Shown here in pieces: positions 11,001-22,800 of a DNA stretch of 64,000 nucleotides (the stretch's first letter is position 1; each line of letters begins with the position of its first letter). This stretch comes from Sphagnum magellanicum (taxonomy: Eukaryota; Streptophyta; Sphagnopsida; Sphagnales; Sphagnaceae). The notes under the pieces are model-generated. The model saw only the letters and a program-made list of their open reading frames with translations, was not told the DNA's origin and did no database searches. The stretch spans positions 16,961,390 to 17,025,389 of the forward strand of contig CM038911.1 in the NCBI GenBank assembly GCA_021904315.1, in the 5' to 3' direction. A program made the position numbers and the translations under genes.

Positions 11001-12834
11001 CAAACTTATCATTAGATTCATTAAATGGGCTTACATGTCGATATGAACAATTACAACTTGTTGTCATAGATGAAATATCATTTGTTAGTGCTATAATGTT
11101 TAATGTTATAGATAATAGGTTAAGGTCCATAAAACACATTTAAACAATTTTTTTGGTGGTGTTGATGTTACCATGATAAGTGATTTCTATCAAACATCCC
11201 TTGTGAAAGATAGTTGGATCTTTCAAAATATCAAAGATAATGTTCATGTGTTAGCAACAAATTTTTGGCAAACATATGTCCAATGTTATGAACTAAATAA
11301 AGTTATGTAGTAGTTTGATTTGGTTTTTATACAAACTTTGAACAAATTTTATATTGTAATAAAAAACACAAAAAAATTCAATTTGTAATCAATAACCACC
11401 TAACAATTTTGTTATTCCACATTTATTTTATATAAATAAACTTGTGCAAAAACAAAATGAAAATGTGTCACAACACATTAGGTCTCACATTTATTTTCAA
11501 AGCAATGGACATTAACCATTAATCATGTCCACCATCTTACAAACTTTCAAATGATCCAAGTAAAACTATGAGTTTGCATTTTATAATTCATATAAAAAAA
11601 GATATGTTGGTTGAATTATGTGCTAGTAATTATGCAACATTTGATGGTCTTATGAATGGAGCTAATGACATTTTTAAAACATCAACATATTGTGAAAAAA
11701 CCATTATGTGGATAATGTTTCAAAATTCTAAAATTGGAACATTAACAAGAAAAAAATATAGTCATTTATGACAATAACATTGAATCAAAATGGACACCAA
11801 TTGAACCTATCATCAAAGATATAAAAGTTGATAAATCCCAATCATTTATTATAACAAAGATTCAATTTCTAATTCAACTTGCAACAACAATAACCATTCA
11901 TCGTTTTCAAGGATTATCATTAGATGAATTGGTTTTTAATCCCACTAATGTTTAAAAAATGGGTTTAACATTTACTACATTATCCCACATTTGAACAAAA
12001 GAAAAACTATTTTTGTTAGCTCCTCTTCAACATGAAATTTTTTATGTGGATCCAAAAGTACATATAGAAATGAATAGATTGAAAACAATTACAACTTAGA
12101 TACCATTAATTTTTCAATTTAAAAAATTACATAATTTTCATGTAATTATACAAGCCTTGAATACAACTTCTTTATGCCAACATTACAAAGACATCAATCA
12201 TGATCATAAACTTCAAATGTCTCATATCTTATGTTTTACAAAAACAAGAATACACCATGCATCAACAAATGTGCACAAATTTATAAATTCATTGAAGTAT
12301 TCATATATTTCAATTCATGACGGTCATGGGTTAATGACGATGTATGACATACACATGTAGTTAGATTCTTTTAATACAATAATTAATGATGGCTCAAAAT
12401 ATATAGCAACAACTTTTAATATTAATACATGAAAACAATACATATTGTATGTGTGTATAAAGCTAAATCATGTTCAATTTCTATATTCCTAAATAATCTT
12501 CAAATTAAAATTCAATAATATCCCAAACATTGTCCAATCATCATTATGGAAAATTTTAATATTGACATTCTAAAAGACAATAACCAAACAAAAAAAACAA
12601 GAACTATTATATTTCATGGATAAATTCCAATTAAAATCATAATTTAGTGAAAACACCACAAAAACTAGATTTTAATTAGACCATATATGGATAAATGTCC
12701 TTGGAAATGAGTGCAAATTTGGTGGAACAAAAGCATATTGGTCAAATTTTCACACACCGATTTATATTGCATTCAAATTACCAAACACACTTCCAATGTA
12801 TAACAAAAAACCATTAATGTCTCCATTTATATAA
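8087..12834 (+). mobile_element. Helitron relic with DUF6570-like, Rep/helicase and endonuclease-like segments
   Basis: The plus strand carries, in order and in shifting frames, the conserved pieces of a long Helitron protein. There is a DUF6570-like start (NVPANVDQIQSIL, LEYKSF; 8087-8340). A Helitron-N-like block follows (FHPLGLFKYKHSEKLNFQTL, YQQIAQWELFHKFGDF, FFKAAKVSIQKI; 8447-8755), then LGYYDLENLNNSFDYFERLW near 8840. Next come FNICAVHLW and FVNAQQM (9210-9510). PIF1-like helicase pieces include GLLQLYNRNMSS and VVIDEISFV (10780-11290), then a C-terminal helicase stretch (MLVELCASNYATFDGLMNGA, 11568-11771; FQGLSLDEL, near 11910). An endonuclease/exonuclease-phosphatase-like tail follows (SHILCFTKTRIHHAS, 12157-12360; ENFNIDILKDNNQ, near 12550), ending at a TAA at 12832. 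Many stops and frame changes make it non-functional. Element ends (5' TC, 3' hairpin with CTRR) were not located. Confidence 0.8.
8447..8755 (+). pseudogene. Longest surviving Helitron ORF piece (102 codons)
   Basis: This open piece holds the segment that ends in GFGWVRI just before the Helitron-N-like domain. The following bases continue the same protein after a stop (LCGKTLKAYLVRDKSN, then the LGYYDLENLN block). It is a fragment of the relic at 8087-12834 and not an independent gene. Confidence 0.75.
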
Positions 12835-13480
12835 AGTGTAGCGTTTGTGAAAATATGCATATAAATGTTGCATTTTTCACCTAATTAATTACTCCCAAAA
12901 TGTTAGTAGCTTGTGGCTTGAATTTGTATTTTTACATTTTTTTCATGGACCATGTGTAAAAAAAATCATAAATATCATAACAAGACAAAAAAGAAATTGG
13001 ATGATTTTTTTATCCACATGTACACCCATCAAACACTATAACAAAACACCTTTTATGAAAAACCTAAACCCAAAATATGACCCAAAAAAATATAAAAATT
13101 GCCAAACTTCTCAAACTTCAAAATGAAAATGTGATTAAAAATTTAAATCTTTCCATGTAAATTATATACATTCAATATTGATGTTTGTTTCAAACATTGA
13201 AATACCCCATGCACATTGCTAAAAATTGTTTACATTATCCAAGTTTGAAAAACTTGAATTTTCTTAAAGAATATAATTATTTACAAACTTTATATTCATG
13301 TGTATGATTTTAAAAAAGACAATGAAACTACGGTTTCAATTTCTAAATATCCACAATGAATTTTAAGATTGTTTAAAAAACTTGATTTTTAAAATATAAA
13401 TGTGAAAAAAAATTCATGCTCTTTCATAAAGCCAACAAACTTTCATCCAATATAACTTGAGTTCATAGTAAAATATTAAA
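12835..13480. other. AT-rich flank downstream of the Helitron
   Basis: Homopolymer-rich AT DNA with one small open frame (12911-13126) that resembles nothing I know. It may still belong to the Helitron's 3' non-coding end. No terminal hairpin was recognised. Confidence 0.35.
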
Positions 13481-13486
13481 TGTAAT

Positions 13487-14452
13487 ACCGGACAGAGCCT
13501 CTCATTGCAGAGCCGCTTGTTTTAGTTCTTGTTGAATTTCTGTCTAAGCATAGAACCTGGTTTCTATTGTAAGTGTATGTGGTTTAGGGCTCCAGCACTC
13601 CAGCAACAAAATTCTGGGTTTTGCAAATGGCTTTCAAATATGTTCTTCTCTAGCTGTTTTATGTAGCCACTTCTTTTTGCCATGACCTATTGTGAGAAAA
13701 ATCTTTAAGGTGCAACTTAAGGTGCAACTCCTAAATTGTTAAGGCTTTACAATATTTTTAGCTCCATCATTGTAAAGACATGTGCTTTGGTGGCTTGGCA
13801 AAATTCCTTAAGAAAAAAATTTACCACTAAAAACCATTTGGAAGAAGACGATAATGCTAAACTTTTCATAAGTGATGAAACCCTACCAAACTTCAAAAAG
13901 GGGAAAATCACCCACCCCAAAGGGAAAGGGAAGGACCAACAAGGACCAACAACAAGAGAGGACCAAAGGCTGACCCAGAGAAAGCTCCCAAAAGCACAAA
14001 CCCACAACCTGGGGGCCAAGTTGAATTAACTCCACAAAGGACACTCCAGAGCTAAATTTGTGTACACAAACTCAAATATTTTCACAGTAGCCCAAAATGC
14101 AAGAACATGATGAAGAAGAAAACAGACAAATCCAGGAGTTAGAAATTTCATACAAGTTCCCACCCCCAAAAATTAAAGCAGGAGTTGGACAGATTGTTTG
14201 GTACAACCTTGTTTTTTTTGTACAGATTTGGATCTCTAGATAGTCCTCATTTGGTGTATACACATTTCTCGAAGAAATTGAAAGAAAGAATCTCAAACAC
14301 TGGAAAGGTACTTGCTCACCTTGATGGGATCCTGGAAGACGACAACAACAACAACCAATTTAAGAATTTGTAGACAGTGAAGTGGTTTGCTGTAGGTTTT
14401 TCACAGAATGGACATAACCCCATTATGTATATGACGCAAGAAGGAGAAGTGT
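13487..14452 (-). other. Probable 3' UTR and downstream region of the F-box gene
   Basis: Sequence following the stop codon of the minus-strand F-box gene. It is less AT-rich than the surrounding DNA, without long homopolymers in the half nearest the gene. Small ORFs on both strands look accidental. The polyadenylation site could not be fixed. Confidence 0.35.
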
Positions 14453-15985
14453 CTAGTAATACTTGAGGTAGAAGAAAAAGAAATTTAGGCAGATGAAGAC
14501 ACAGATTGCACTGATGGCCATAGCTGTATCAAGCTGAGCTTCAGCCCGGATCTTGCTCTCCTTCAACTGGCTTTTTATCCTCAAGCATGCTTGATAGGAC
14601 TCGACAAGCTTGCAGTGATCTCTGGTTTTTAAATCACGAGTTATTGAGCCTAGTCTGGAAAGTGTTATGAGACTGTTCCTCCCATTCAGAATTGCACCTT
14701 CCATATTCTTCAGTTGCATACTGAGCTCTGTCATCCAGAGCGTCGTCTTTAAGAAGATGGGATCTTCTGGCACTGAGCAAGATTCGGGAATGTTCCGTGT
14801 TGCTGTGCGAAGTTTACATTTGAGTATAATGTTGCACTGAATCGAGTGGGAACTTGCGGTTTTACTGTTACCGCTAGACTTGCTGGGTCCTGCTGATCCG
14901 TTACTAGAATACGAAGTTGTAGCTGGGAGAATAGATCCGAATTGAAGAACAAAGTCTTCCTCATATGGCCACCCACATGTTCCGCCTTCCAGAGGTTTCC
15001 AGCTCGCGAGATTGATCATCTGTTTCGTGCTCTTCCTCATGAGAATCCAACTCATCCTCATATTTTCCTGCAGAGTTTTCCAAGCTCTCTTCAAGGCAGC
15101 AGCGTCGTTGGTGAATCTTTCTTCCTTCACCTGGTGCACGGTGGTGCATCTGACAGGAAAGTAGTCCGCTCTACTCATCATATTCGTGGCTACGACAGAA
15201 TTCTGAAACCCCTCGTCGTCTTCTTCCAGCGAGAACCCATAATAATCTCTTTCTGAATCTCGATGATCCCTCAGCACGTCGAAACTGAAAGGACAAACCG
15301 AGAACCAATCCGCTACGAAGTCTCCTGTTTCGGGAATACCTTCGATTGTTCTGGAGAGAACCGAGTCTCCATTGTACACCACGTCAATAATGGAAATGAA
15401 ATCGGAAGCAGCGACTTCTTCACTGGAGCCATCATTATCAAGTTGTAAACCTCCGCAGCTGTCCCACCCCGTACTATCATGAGAATACTCCGCCTTGCAG
15501 GACCATGTCCTCATGGTCTTCTCGTCCTTGGATGTTTCAGCTCCCTTGGTGAGAATGAACGGATAGCAAGCTGCATACAATTTCCTGAATCCACCCTGCA
15601 GTAGAACACCATTAATTGGCTGAAGGTACACGAGTTCTAATACTTCAAGCAGAAATTGTGATCCTGGACTACACTGTAACCCTGAATTTGTTTCGAAATT
15701 CCTGAGTTCAGTACTACTACTACTCACCATCGACGACACGATCGATTTCACATGCGGTTCCTTAGTAGACGGCCAGCGAGCAGTACACAGCTTCTCCCAC
15801 AAGCCTTCATCCGCGCAAAGAGTGCGGAACTCGGGGCTAACGCAGCTTGCTTTGGCCAGCGTCAGTGCATCAACACGACTCAATACCTCATACACCAACT
15901 CGGCGCTCATGAGCTGCAGTAGTGCAGTACCACCGCCATACTCGGAAGCTTCAATTCCCTCTTCTCTCTCAACAAACTGTTCCAT
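14453..15985 (-). CDS. F-box protein with C-terminal membrane anchor, CFB-like
   Basis: A single uninterrupted reading frame of 510 codons, from ATG at 15985-15983 to TAG at 14455-14453. Residues about 24-70 form an F-box (LMSAELVYEVLSRVDALTLA, then SCVSPEFRTLCADEGLWEKL), the part that binds SKP1 in SCF ubiquitin ligases. A middle domain with GGFRKLYAACYPFIL (after residue 130) resembles the Arabidopsis At3g44326 (CFB)/At2g27310/At2g36090 group. The C-terminal 25 or so residues hold a hydrophobic stretch (about 488-507, AMAISAICVFICLNFFFFYL) followed by KYY, fitting a tail anchor; CFB is known to have one. No leucine-rich, kelch or other substrate-binding repeats are visible. No intron is needed. 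Codon composition is clearly richer in G+C than the flanks. The F-box call is firm; membership of the CFB group is likely but from memory; the substrate is unknown. Confidence 0.9.
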   Translation of the reverse strand: MEQFVEREEGIEASEYGGGTALLQLMSAELVYEVLSRVDALTLAKASCVSPEFRTLCADEGLWEKLCTARWPSTKEPHVKSIVSSMVSSSSTELRNFETNSGLQCSPGSQFLLEVLELVYLQPINGVLLQGGFRKLYAACYPFILTKGAETSKDEKTMRTWSCKAEYSHDSTGWDSCGGLQLDNDGSSEEVAASDFISIIDVVYNGDSVLSRTIEGIPETGDFVADWFSVCPFSFDVLRDHRDSERDYYGFSLEEDDEGFQNSVVATNMMSRADYFPVRCTTVHQVKEERFTNDAAALKRAWKTLQENMRMSWILMRKSTKQMINLASWKPLEGGTCGWPYEEDFVLQFGSILPATTSYSSNGSAGPSKSSGNSKTASSHSIQCNIILKCKLRTATRNIPESCSVPEDPIFLKTTLWMTELSMQLKNMEGAILNGRNSLITLSRLGSITRDLKTRDHCKLVESYQACLRIKSQLKESKIRAEAQLDTAMAISAICVFICLNFFFFYLKYY

Positions 15986-16530
15986 GGGAACCCGATTCTG
16001 GTCGACGACGTCCGGAGCTTCGCAACGAAATCACTCAATTTTCTCACAAGATTCTCTAACACACGGCGATCTAACAATATTAAAATGAATTGTTGGAGAA
16101 ATCAAAGGAACTTCAAAGCCCAAGTTCTGCTCCTCCTGCGTCGGACTCGATCCCGCCAGAAGAAATTATTCTTCAAACCCAATTGATTTTTCTTCTTCCT
16201 CTTCACACTTCTTCCAAATTGCTAGAGTCTTCTGGCAGCAGATTCAAGCCCATCGAATAATTCTCATAGAAAAATCCAATCTTTTTCGCAGCTTGCTTGC
16301 CACAAGCTGCTGTGGATGTACTTACTATAAAACCAAGTTCCAATTTTCTTTTCTTTTCTTTCCTTTCCTTTTTTGTTTTGCTTTGCAGCTACACTTTACT
16401 TGGTCTTGTTCCACTCAGAGTTCAATGCAAGACTCCGTACTTTCTCCCAAAAATTGACACCACAAAACACAAAAACAAGAACAAATTTAAAAAATTAAAA
16501 AAAATCTACAAGTCTCCCTTAGGGTTTATA
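15986..16530 (-). promoter_or_regulatory. 5' leader and promoter region of the F-box gene
   Basis: Upstream of the F-box start, the minus strand is rich in GA tracts (plus-strand CTTCTT/TTCCTTTCC between about 16180 and 16390), as in many plant leaders. On the minus strand a TTATAAACCC lies near 16524-16533 and could be a TATA element, which would give a leader of around 500 bases. This is an inference with no transcript support. Confidence 0.35.
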
Positions 16531-16575
16531 ATAATAATAATTTTTAAAAATATTATTATTACTATTTATTATTAT

Positions 16576-16665
16576 TTTAAAAAAATTGTGAGGTAGGTGG
16601 ATCGGCCTTGGGTGAACCACCACCACCCACGTTCGAGTCTAGTAGCCTATCATGGCTTTTTTTTA
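16576..16665 (+). mobile_element. SINE-like fragment with a B-box motif
   Basis: A short G/C-richer unit contains acgttcgagtctag, a good match to the pol III B box, preceded by ggtggatcggccttggg as a possible A box, and is followed by a T-run. It sits in AT-rich DNA just upstream of the F-box promoter. Length and target-site duplication could not be defined. Confidence 0.38.
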
Positions 16666-17059
16666 AAATTAATAAACTAATGGGAAAAACCCAAAATTCT
16701 ATGTAAATTGCTTCTGAAATATTTGTAAATATATCCCATGCTTAAGACAATATCAGGTATGGTCTCCAAGTCCAAATCTAATAATTTTTTGAATTAATAT
16801 GGCCTCTAAGAAGAGGCCTCCTCACTCCAAAAGGTAAAGGTACCAGTATGGGTGCTGATTTCACTGGTGATCATCCACAAGAGGACTTAGCCAAACCAAA
16901 CATGACTACGGGGCCACACAGGAAAGTGGAAACATTTTGTTTTGGAACTGGGCTATATTTTTTGCTAGAACCAGTGTGTGTGTGAGTATTTTTAAAAATA
17001 TATATATATTTTTAAAAAATAATTAAAATTTTTAAATATTTTTTAAAAAGAATTTTCGC

Positions 17060-17345
17060 AACCTGGAGACAATAAAAAAAGGGGGGGCTGGCGAATCCAA
17101 CAAAGGGATTTTAAAGATTTAAACAAATTATTTCGCCATATCTTGACCCCAAAAAAATTTAGAAGTCGCCAGATTTAGACAGGGTGTTCCTGTAGGTCGC
17201 CAGAACTAGGTAGGACTCCAAAAAAGATCTACTAGTCCACCAGGACAGTCGCCATTTACTGCTAATTAATAACTAATGCTGAGGATCCTAGCCAGTGTAC
17301 CTACTTGAGGAATTTGAAGACAAAAAAACACTGGCTAGAACCTAT
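17060..17345. repeat. Dispersed repeat shared with 60540-60725
   Basis: Contains gtcgccatttactgctaa followed by gatcctagccag. The region upstream of malate dehydrogenase carries gtcgccatttaatgctaa followed by gatgctagcca. Weaker similarity (ttcgcca, tttagacagg) extends 5' of this in both places. The family is not recognised. Confidence 0.5.
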
Positions 17346-18600
17346 TGTCTGAATCTGATCATTTCAAAAAAAGAAAAAAAATACAAATCTCTCAAAATAT
17401 GGCGACTTTGGGCTCCTGGGTGAGCCCAGTACGCCCAATGGCTTTTCCTTATCTGACGGCGAATTTCGTTTTTTCAAAATAGCAGGAAAAAAAAGGTGGT
17501 TTCTTGGGTATTGAAATTACAAAATTTCGAATTTTTATATTATTTTTTTTTGCCAGATGTAGTTACATAGTTCCAGAAGGTAGCCAGAAATATAGAAGGA
17601 TGCTTTTATTTTTTAAACATTCATGTTTTTAATAGCCAGATTTTGGCTAAATTGTCTTATCAAATGATCACATACAATACAAAATTGGTGAACAATAAAA
17701 AGGAAAAAACAACACTGCCGGTTCTGTTAGGAAAAGGACAAAAAAACAGTCTTGAATAGGACACCCAAACAAATCTGTGTCAAATTTAAAATTACATTAC
17801 ATCAATTTAAAAATTAAAATTTTATATATCTTTTTAATATTTCTGGCTACCCTATTACCTACTCGAAAATGACATAAAATTTGCTAAATCTGACTTAAAA
17901 AAGAATATTATTTTTAAAAAATAGACATTTATAAATATTTTTGGCTCCTATAGGTATTACTCCAACATAATATAGAAATATGGTAATTTTGATGTCCTTA
18001 CTTTCAAAATCTGACAATTAAAAAACCCACCCAAGTTGGAAGCCACTACTGTTTTTAGCATTTTTGTTTTCAATTTGACTTGCCATTTGCTTTTCCAAAA
18101 ATGGCTCCAATTCCCCAAAACACCAAAAATGCTCCTACCCAACATTTTGGGCCTACTTCTCTTTAGAATTATATCAATCTGGTGGAATCTTGAAGCTCTT
18201 CTTAAAACACCAAAAATAGCCACCAACATTTTTCGAACTTACACAAAAATTCTATCATGCTTCAACTTAGAGTTGAAGCTCCTCTGAAAAACCCAAAATA
18301 GCCAACTGAAGGGCAATAAGTGAGTCCAGGCCAAAAATAGTGGCAGCCAATTTTTTTGCAATAGAATTTCCATACAACCAATGAGAACACCCTACCTATT
18401 AACTCTCTGAAGACAAAAACTTATTATCCTCAACTTGGATCCATAAGGTCCCCCACTTGTGATATCCCCAAGTCTTGAATTTTCCCAATCCAACAGTTTG
18501 TTGTTTCAAATCCTTGAATTTGCTGCTATTTCCAATCCCCCAAGTTGCAGCACTTTTAATCATTCATGAACTAAAAATATATATTTTTATTTGGAAGTTC
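17345..18600. other. Intergenic DNA, no gene recognised
   Basis: Contains recurrent words such as tagccag, ggcgaattt and aaaacaccaaaaat, giving a feel of an old degraded repeat. The overlapping small ORFs (17957-18229 minus, 18036-18287 plus) are opposite-strand shadows without recognisable motifs. Confidence 0.4.
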
Positions 18601-18607
18601 CCAATCA

Positions 18608-18830
18608 AGAAGTTTGTTGGCCTTGCCTACCAAGACAAGAATATTGTGTTTAGATTCATTATAGAGTATAGTAGCTAGCTTAAGGGATTTTGGCCCCTAG
18701 GTAATAATATGTCTATTTTTATATACAAGGACTTTTGAAAGATGATATTTTGGCTTGTGTTGAAAATTGAAATTAGTTATAGAGTTATGATATCTTGAAG
18801 GATTTTGGTTTCTTTCAAAGGATTTTTTTG
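18608..18830. repeat. Dispersed repeat copy (related to 51720-51808), partly doubled
   Basis: The stretch from aatattgtg through ttcattatagagtatagtag to aagggattttggcccctag matches 51745-51808 with about four in five bases the same. A second, weaker version (ttatagagttatgatatc, ttgaaggattttggtttc) follows about 110 bp later, so the unit appears partly duplicated here. Confidence 0.6.
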
Positions 18831-18962
18831 AAGATTATATTTTCACATGGTGAAATATTTGAATTTCCATAAGTTCTCTTTTGCCTTAAGATACTTTTTA
18901 ATGTAAATGGCAAGGCCACATTGTGACACACCCCTTGTTTCTATAAAATCTAATCTCTTTCC

Positions 18963-19283
18963 TCATATACGATACCTTAGTCCCTTGGCCAATTTGACAT
19001 TAATTATATTATTTTCAGAAATGTTGAAATTTTCAAAAATTATTTCTTCGAAATCAAAAAAATATTGTGAAGAAAAATAGTGAATATTTAAAAATATTCG
19101 AGGTGTTGAAATGGCCAAGGTACCACCACAGTACTCATCACCGTCAAAAGCTTTTTTCAAAGCAGATCCATCAAACTTGCATGTCAAACCTTCATAATCA
19201 CTCCAAATAAAATATTTGTAGATTGTGAGTGAGCACCACCTCTCACAATTTTGTCTGGAAGTAGGAAATTGCAAAGTCACCAA
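18963..19283 (-). other. Unrecognised 106-codon open frame
   Basis: An ATG-started frame, including peptides CKFDGSALKKAFDGDEYCGG and TLAISTPRIFL. The first two thirds look more protein-like than most ORFs here, and the last third is low complexity. I recognise no family. The 3' part (about 19010-19090) is also similar to 25614-25690, a non-coding repeat, which argues against a real gene. Confidence 0.2.
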
Positions 19284-19496
19284 CTTTTGTGATAGCGGTG
19301 TCCATATTCAGTGGTAGAGTGAGCTTTAGGACTATTGAAAAAGACCACATTCCATTATGGCTCAATACAAGTTGATTCCATGGTGTTAGTGGGGGCATGG
19401 GACCAACCAAATTACCTCACACCCCACCCACCTTTGTTGTACCTGCTGATTAGAAATTAGTTGCGAAGAAGACCTTTTTTGGATCAATTATTGGAG

Positions 19497-19860
19497 TTTC
19501 ACCTAAGTGAACATTTCAACACTTCATTACTCAATAGGTAGCCAAGACTCTTCTTAGCACAGGTGTTAATTAGCCCACGGCCAAAATGCTCAAAGGATTT
19601 GGATCAATTTGTCACTCTTTCTATGTAAACCCAAATCTTAACTCTAATCCCTCAATGCACTATTGCTTCAACCCAACCCAATGCAGTTTCTCCTAAGTGA
19701 ACATTTGCAGACTTCATTGCTCGATAGTTACCCATGCTCTTGGGAAGGGTTTTTAGCCCAAGGCGAAAAATGCTGAAAGGATTGGACCACTTTGTCACTC
19801 TTTCTATACAAACCCAAATCTTAACTCTGATCCCTCAATGCACTATTGCTTCAACCCAAT
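19497..19860. repeat. 190-bp tandem duplication
   Basis: Two adjacent units begin with tttcacctaagtgaacatt (19497) and tttctcctaagtgaacatt (19687) and end with gcactattgcttcaaccca. They are diverged but clearly collinear. No coding function is visible. Confidence 0.85.
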
Positions 19861-19869
19861 GGAATATTG

Positions 19870-22800
19870 CATTCAATTCGTGGCTTACAATAGGTTAGAC
19901 TTTTGCATTCCACACCCTACTCACATGTTGCATGCAGTTTCAAAATTATTGTTCTTGTGGAGCCCAGCCAGATACAAGGAGGCATGAAGAGAGAGTAGGG
20001 GGTCACCGTCTTCTTCAACCTTCAATTTGGACTTATTCTCCATGGAAATGGAACTCCACCAAATGTTATGGCCTTGGGGTTCATGAGTAAGGTATGGGGC
20101 ATTTGGACATACTTACCCATCAACGTATAATGTTGTTAAATTGCAAATATCATTTCTATAGGCAATAGAGGTTAGACCCAAATGTAACATTTTTTTTGCA
20201 TATTTAGCCCAAATCCTGAAATATCAAAAAAAATTGTAGACATGACCCTTAGTTTACAATTAACACATTCATCTTGGCAAATTCCAACCAAGATTTCACC
20301 TTTTTTTTTTGTCAAGGACACATATTGACACACCTGTGCTTTTCCTATCCATTTCGATCATGGATAAAGTCTAAGACATTGGCGACCATTTTGTTTAAGT
20401 TGTGAACATGTGAAATGAAATTATTGTTTTGAAACCAATATCCTTAGTAACATTGACTGGTTTCTCATGTGCGTAACCTTTGTTGCCTTGGTCTTAATTC
20501 AAAAATATCAATCTAAAATATGTTTTGGTACCCTTTAATATTGAAGACTCTAAATGTAAAATCATTCAATTTTTTAAAATGATGAATTAAATTATTTCTT
20601 GGGTTAAATATTTTGAATCATAAGTTGTACATCATCATATGCACCAATAACAAATTTCAAGCTCATTTAATGAAATTTTAAATTCCTTCATATTCCTTTA
20701 ATATATTTATATTTATATGTTGTGAGATAGTTGTCCTATAATATTTAAAAGGAACCATGAAGAATTGTAATAATTGAATAGGTGAAATTTTTAGATTTTT
20801 TGGGATACATGATTATCAAAAATGTTATATATAGAAGTAAAATTGCATTCTAAGTATTAATATATTGATTCAAACTTTGAAAGAAATGCAAAATTTGTGT
20901 TGAAACATCAATTTTTTGGTGGCCTAACCATAGCTATATGCCCAACTCTACCAAATTGTGTCAATGTAGATGTGATATAGTTACATTTGAAAGGTGTTCA
21001 CACTAAACAATGGTCAATTGTTATAATGTCAGGCGAAATCTAATCAAAGGTTTTTTCCTTTATTGCAACCTTGTGTGCTTGAAGGGAAGCTATCTCCACC
21101 AAATCCTTGGTTGCAACCCATGCTTGCATTATCATTCTTTCACAAGGAGTTGTTCATTGCAATTGTTTGTTTTCATGTGGAAAGCCTTTTGCTTGCAACT
21201 TGGCTTTAAGATGTTGAAAGGTGTTTTGGTGTATACAATCCCAATTTACTATCATTCAAAACCCTTAAAAATTGTTGTAAATGTATACAATATATGACAT
21301 CATGATAGCTTGTGTGATTTTACAAAACATCATGATTGAGCATAATTTTTTTGTTCATCACTATTTGATTAAGCAAAATTTTTAAGACTATTGAAAAAAG
21401 GACCAACTTTGAAAATGTTTTAGTTGTTGGGAGTAGTTGAAATCATCTTTGCAACTTCTATAACTCCTATTGTCAATTCTTGAAGTATTCTAATAATTCA
21501 TCATTGAACAATCCATCAAATTGTGAATAGGTCAAATGCATTTTGAACTTGACATTTTTTTGTGCTCTAACAACACATTCTCTCACCTTCTATGCTATTT
21601 GGTCTTCTTTACCCACACAAAAGCCTTACATTGTTTCAAAAGTTTTCATCTACCAAAAGTTTTTAAACTTGTAACTACCTCCAACACCTCAATGAATTCA
21701 CAAAGGCTCTCAACTACTATTGCTTGTGTAGATGTTCTCCTCTTCATGGAGGTGGTATTCATATTATCTTTTCTAGTTTCTACCCATTTCAATATTGCTT
21801 TCAAGAGAAATAAAAAATGCATGAGAAATTCAAGAAAACATTTTCTAGGGTGCTTGGATTTGTAAAGCTCCAATCTTTTTTGTAGTGTGTATTCACTATT
21901 TGGGTGTAGCTCTTGTTTAATGTTTCTCCTTTTTTTGTTCTCATGGCCACAAGTTGCAACATCTTGTTCCAATGATTCCATGGTGCACACACAAGAGTGC
22001 TCCCATGCAATGATCTTCTATTGTGGTTGACATTGTCAAGGTGGTTCACATTCCTTGATTTTATCTATAAAGCATTTTACAAAGCTCTATATACTACACT
22101 ACACTAAATTGCAAAGCCCAACTCAAAATTGCATGCGACTTTTATTTCATATGTAGTTTTCAATGACCTTAGAGTTAAATTTTCAATGTTCAACATCCTT
22201 GACACCTCTATATTAAATTGTTTTTGGCGTCATTTATTGAATCTCATTAGAGATGTTTTTACAAGTTTATTTTTGGTCTTCTTTTGTATTCAATTTCGAG
22301 TTTTTCAAACATAATATGTTTGATTTTGAAAAAATTATAATTTCAATAACCTTGAACCTAGCCTCTTGATCGAATCATATTAAGAATTAAATACAAAACA
22401 AGTGTTATGTTAAAACCCAAACCAACAACATATTTATTGCATGTTTAAGTTTTTTAAGTAATTTTTTTTTTTTTGGAATTTCAAGGGACACAACTTTTTT
22501 TTCTTCGAAAAGGTCACAAGTAAGTTTTTTTTATAATTATGTAATCACTTTTAATTGGTTTTAGAACATGGGCGCCTACATAATGTCTAAGCTCAAATTG
22601 TACACAATTAGGTGTCCAACTATTACTTAATGTTAAATTTTCAAATTGTTTTCATTAAACAAACATTGGGGGAGGGGGGGGGTGCACATTAAGTGAGGAA
22701 TTTTGTGTTTCTCCACCCCATTATTATCTATTTTCTTAACATGCACATATTGTAACTACCCTATGGTTTTTAATAATTTGGTTTTGCTTCCAATTTCAAT

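Noticed and set aside
14749-15448. ORFs overlapping the F-box gene on both strands
   Set aside because: Shadows of the real 510-codon frame without their own motifs.
19300-19400. tRNA-like cagtggtagagtgagc, considered as a tRNA gene or SINE
   Set aside because: No cloverleaf can be drawn, and the nearest B-box-like sequence is weak and too distant; kept only as a remark.
21646-22049. Minus-strand ORF pair of 82-114 codons
   Set aside because: Overlapping frames with low-complexity peptides and no recognised family; not enough for a gene call.
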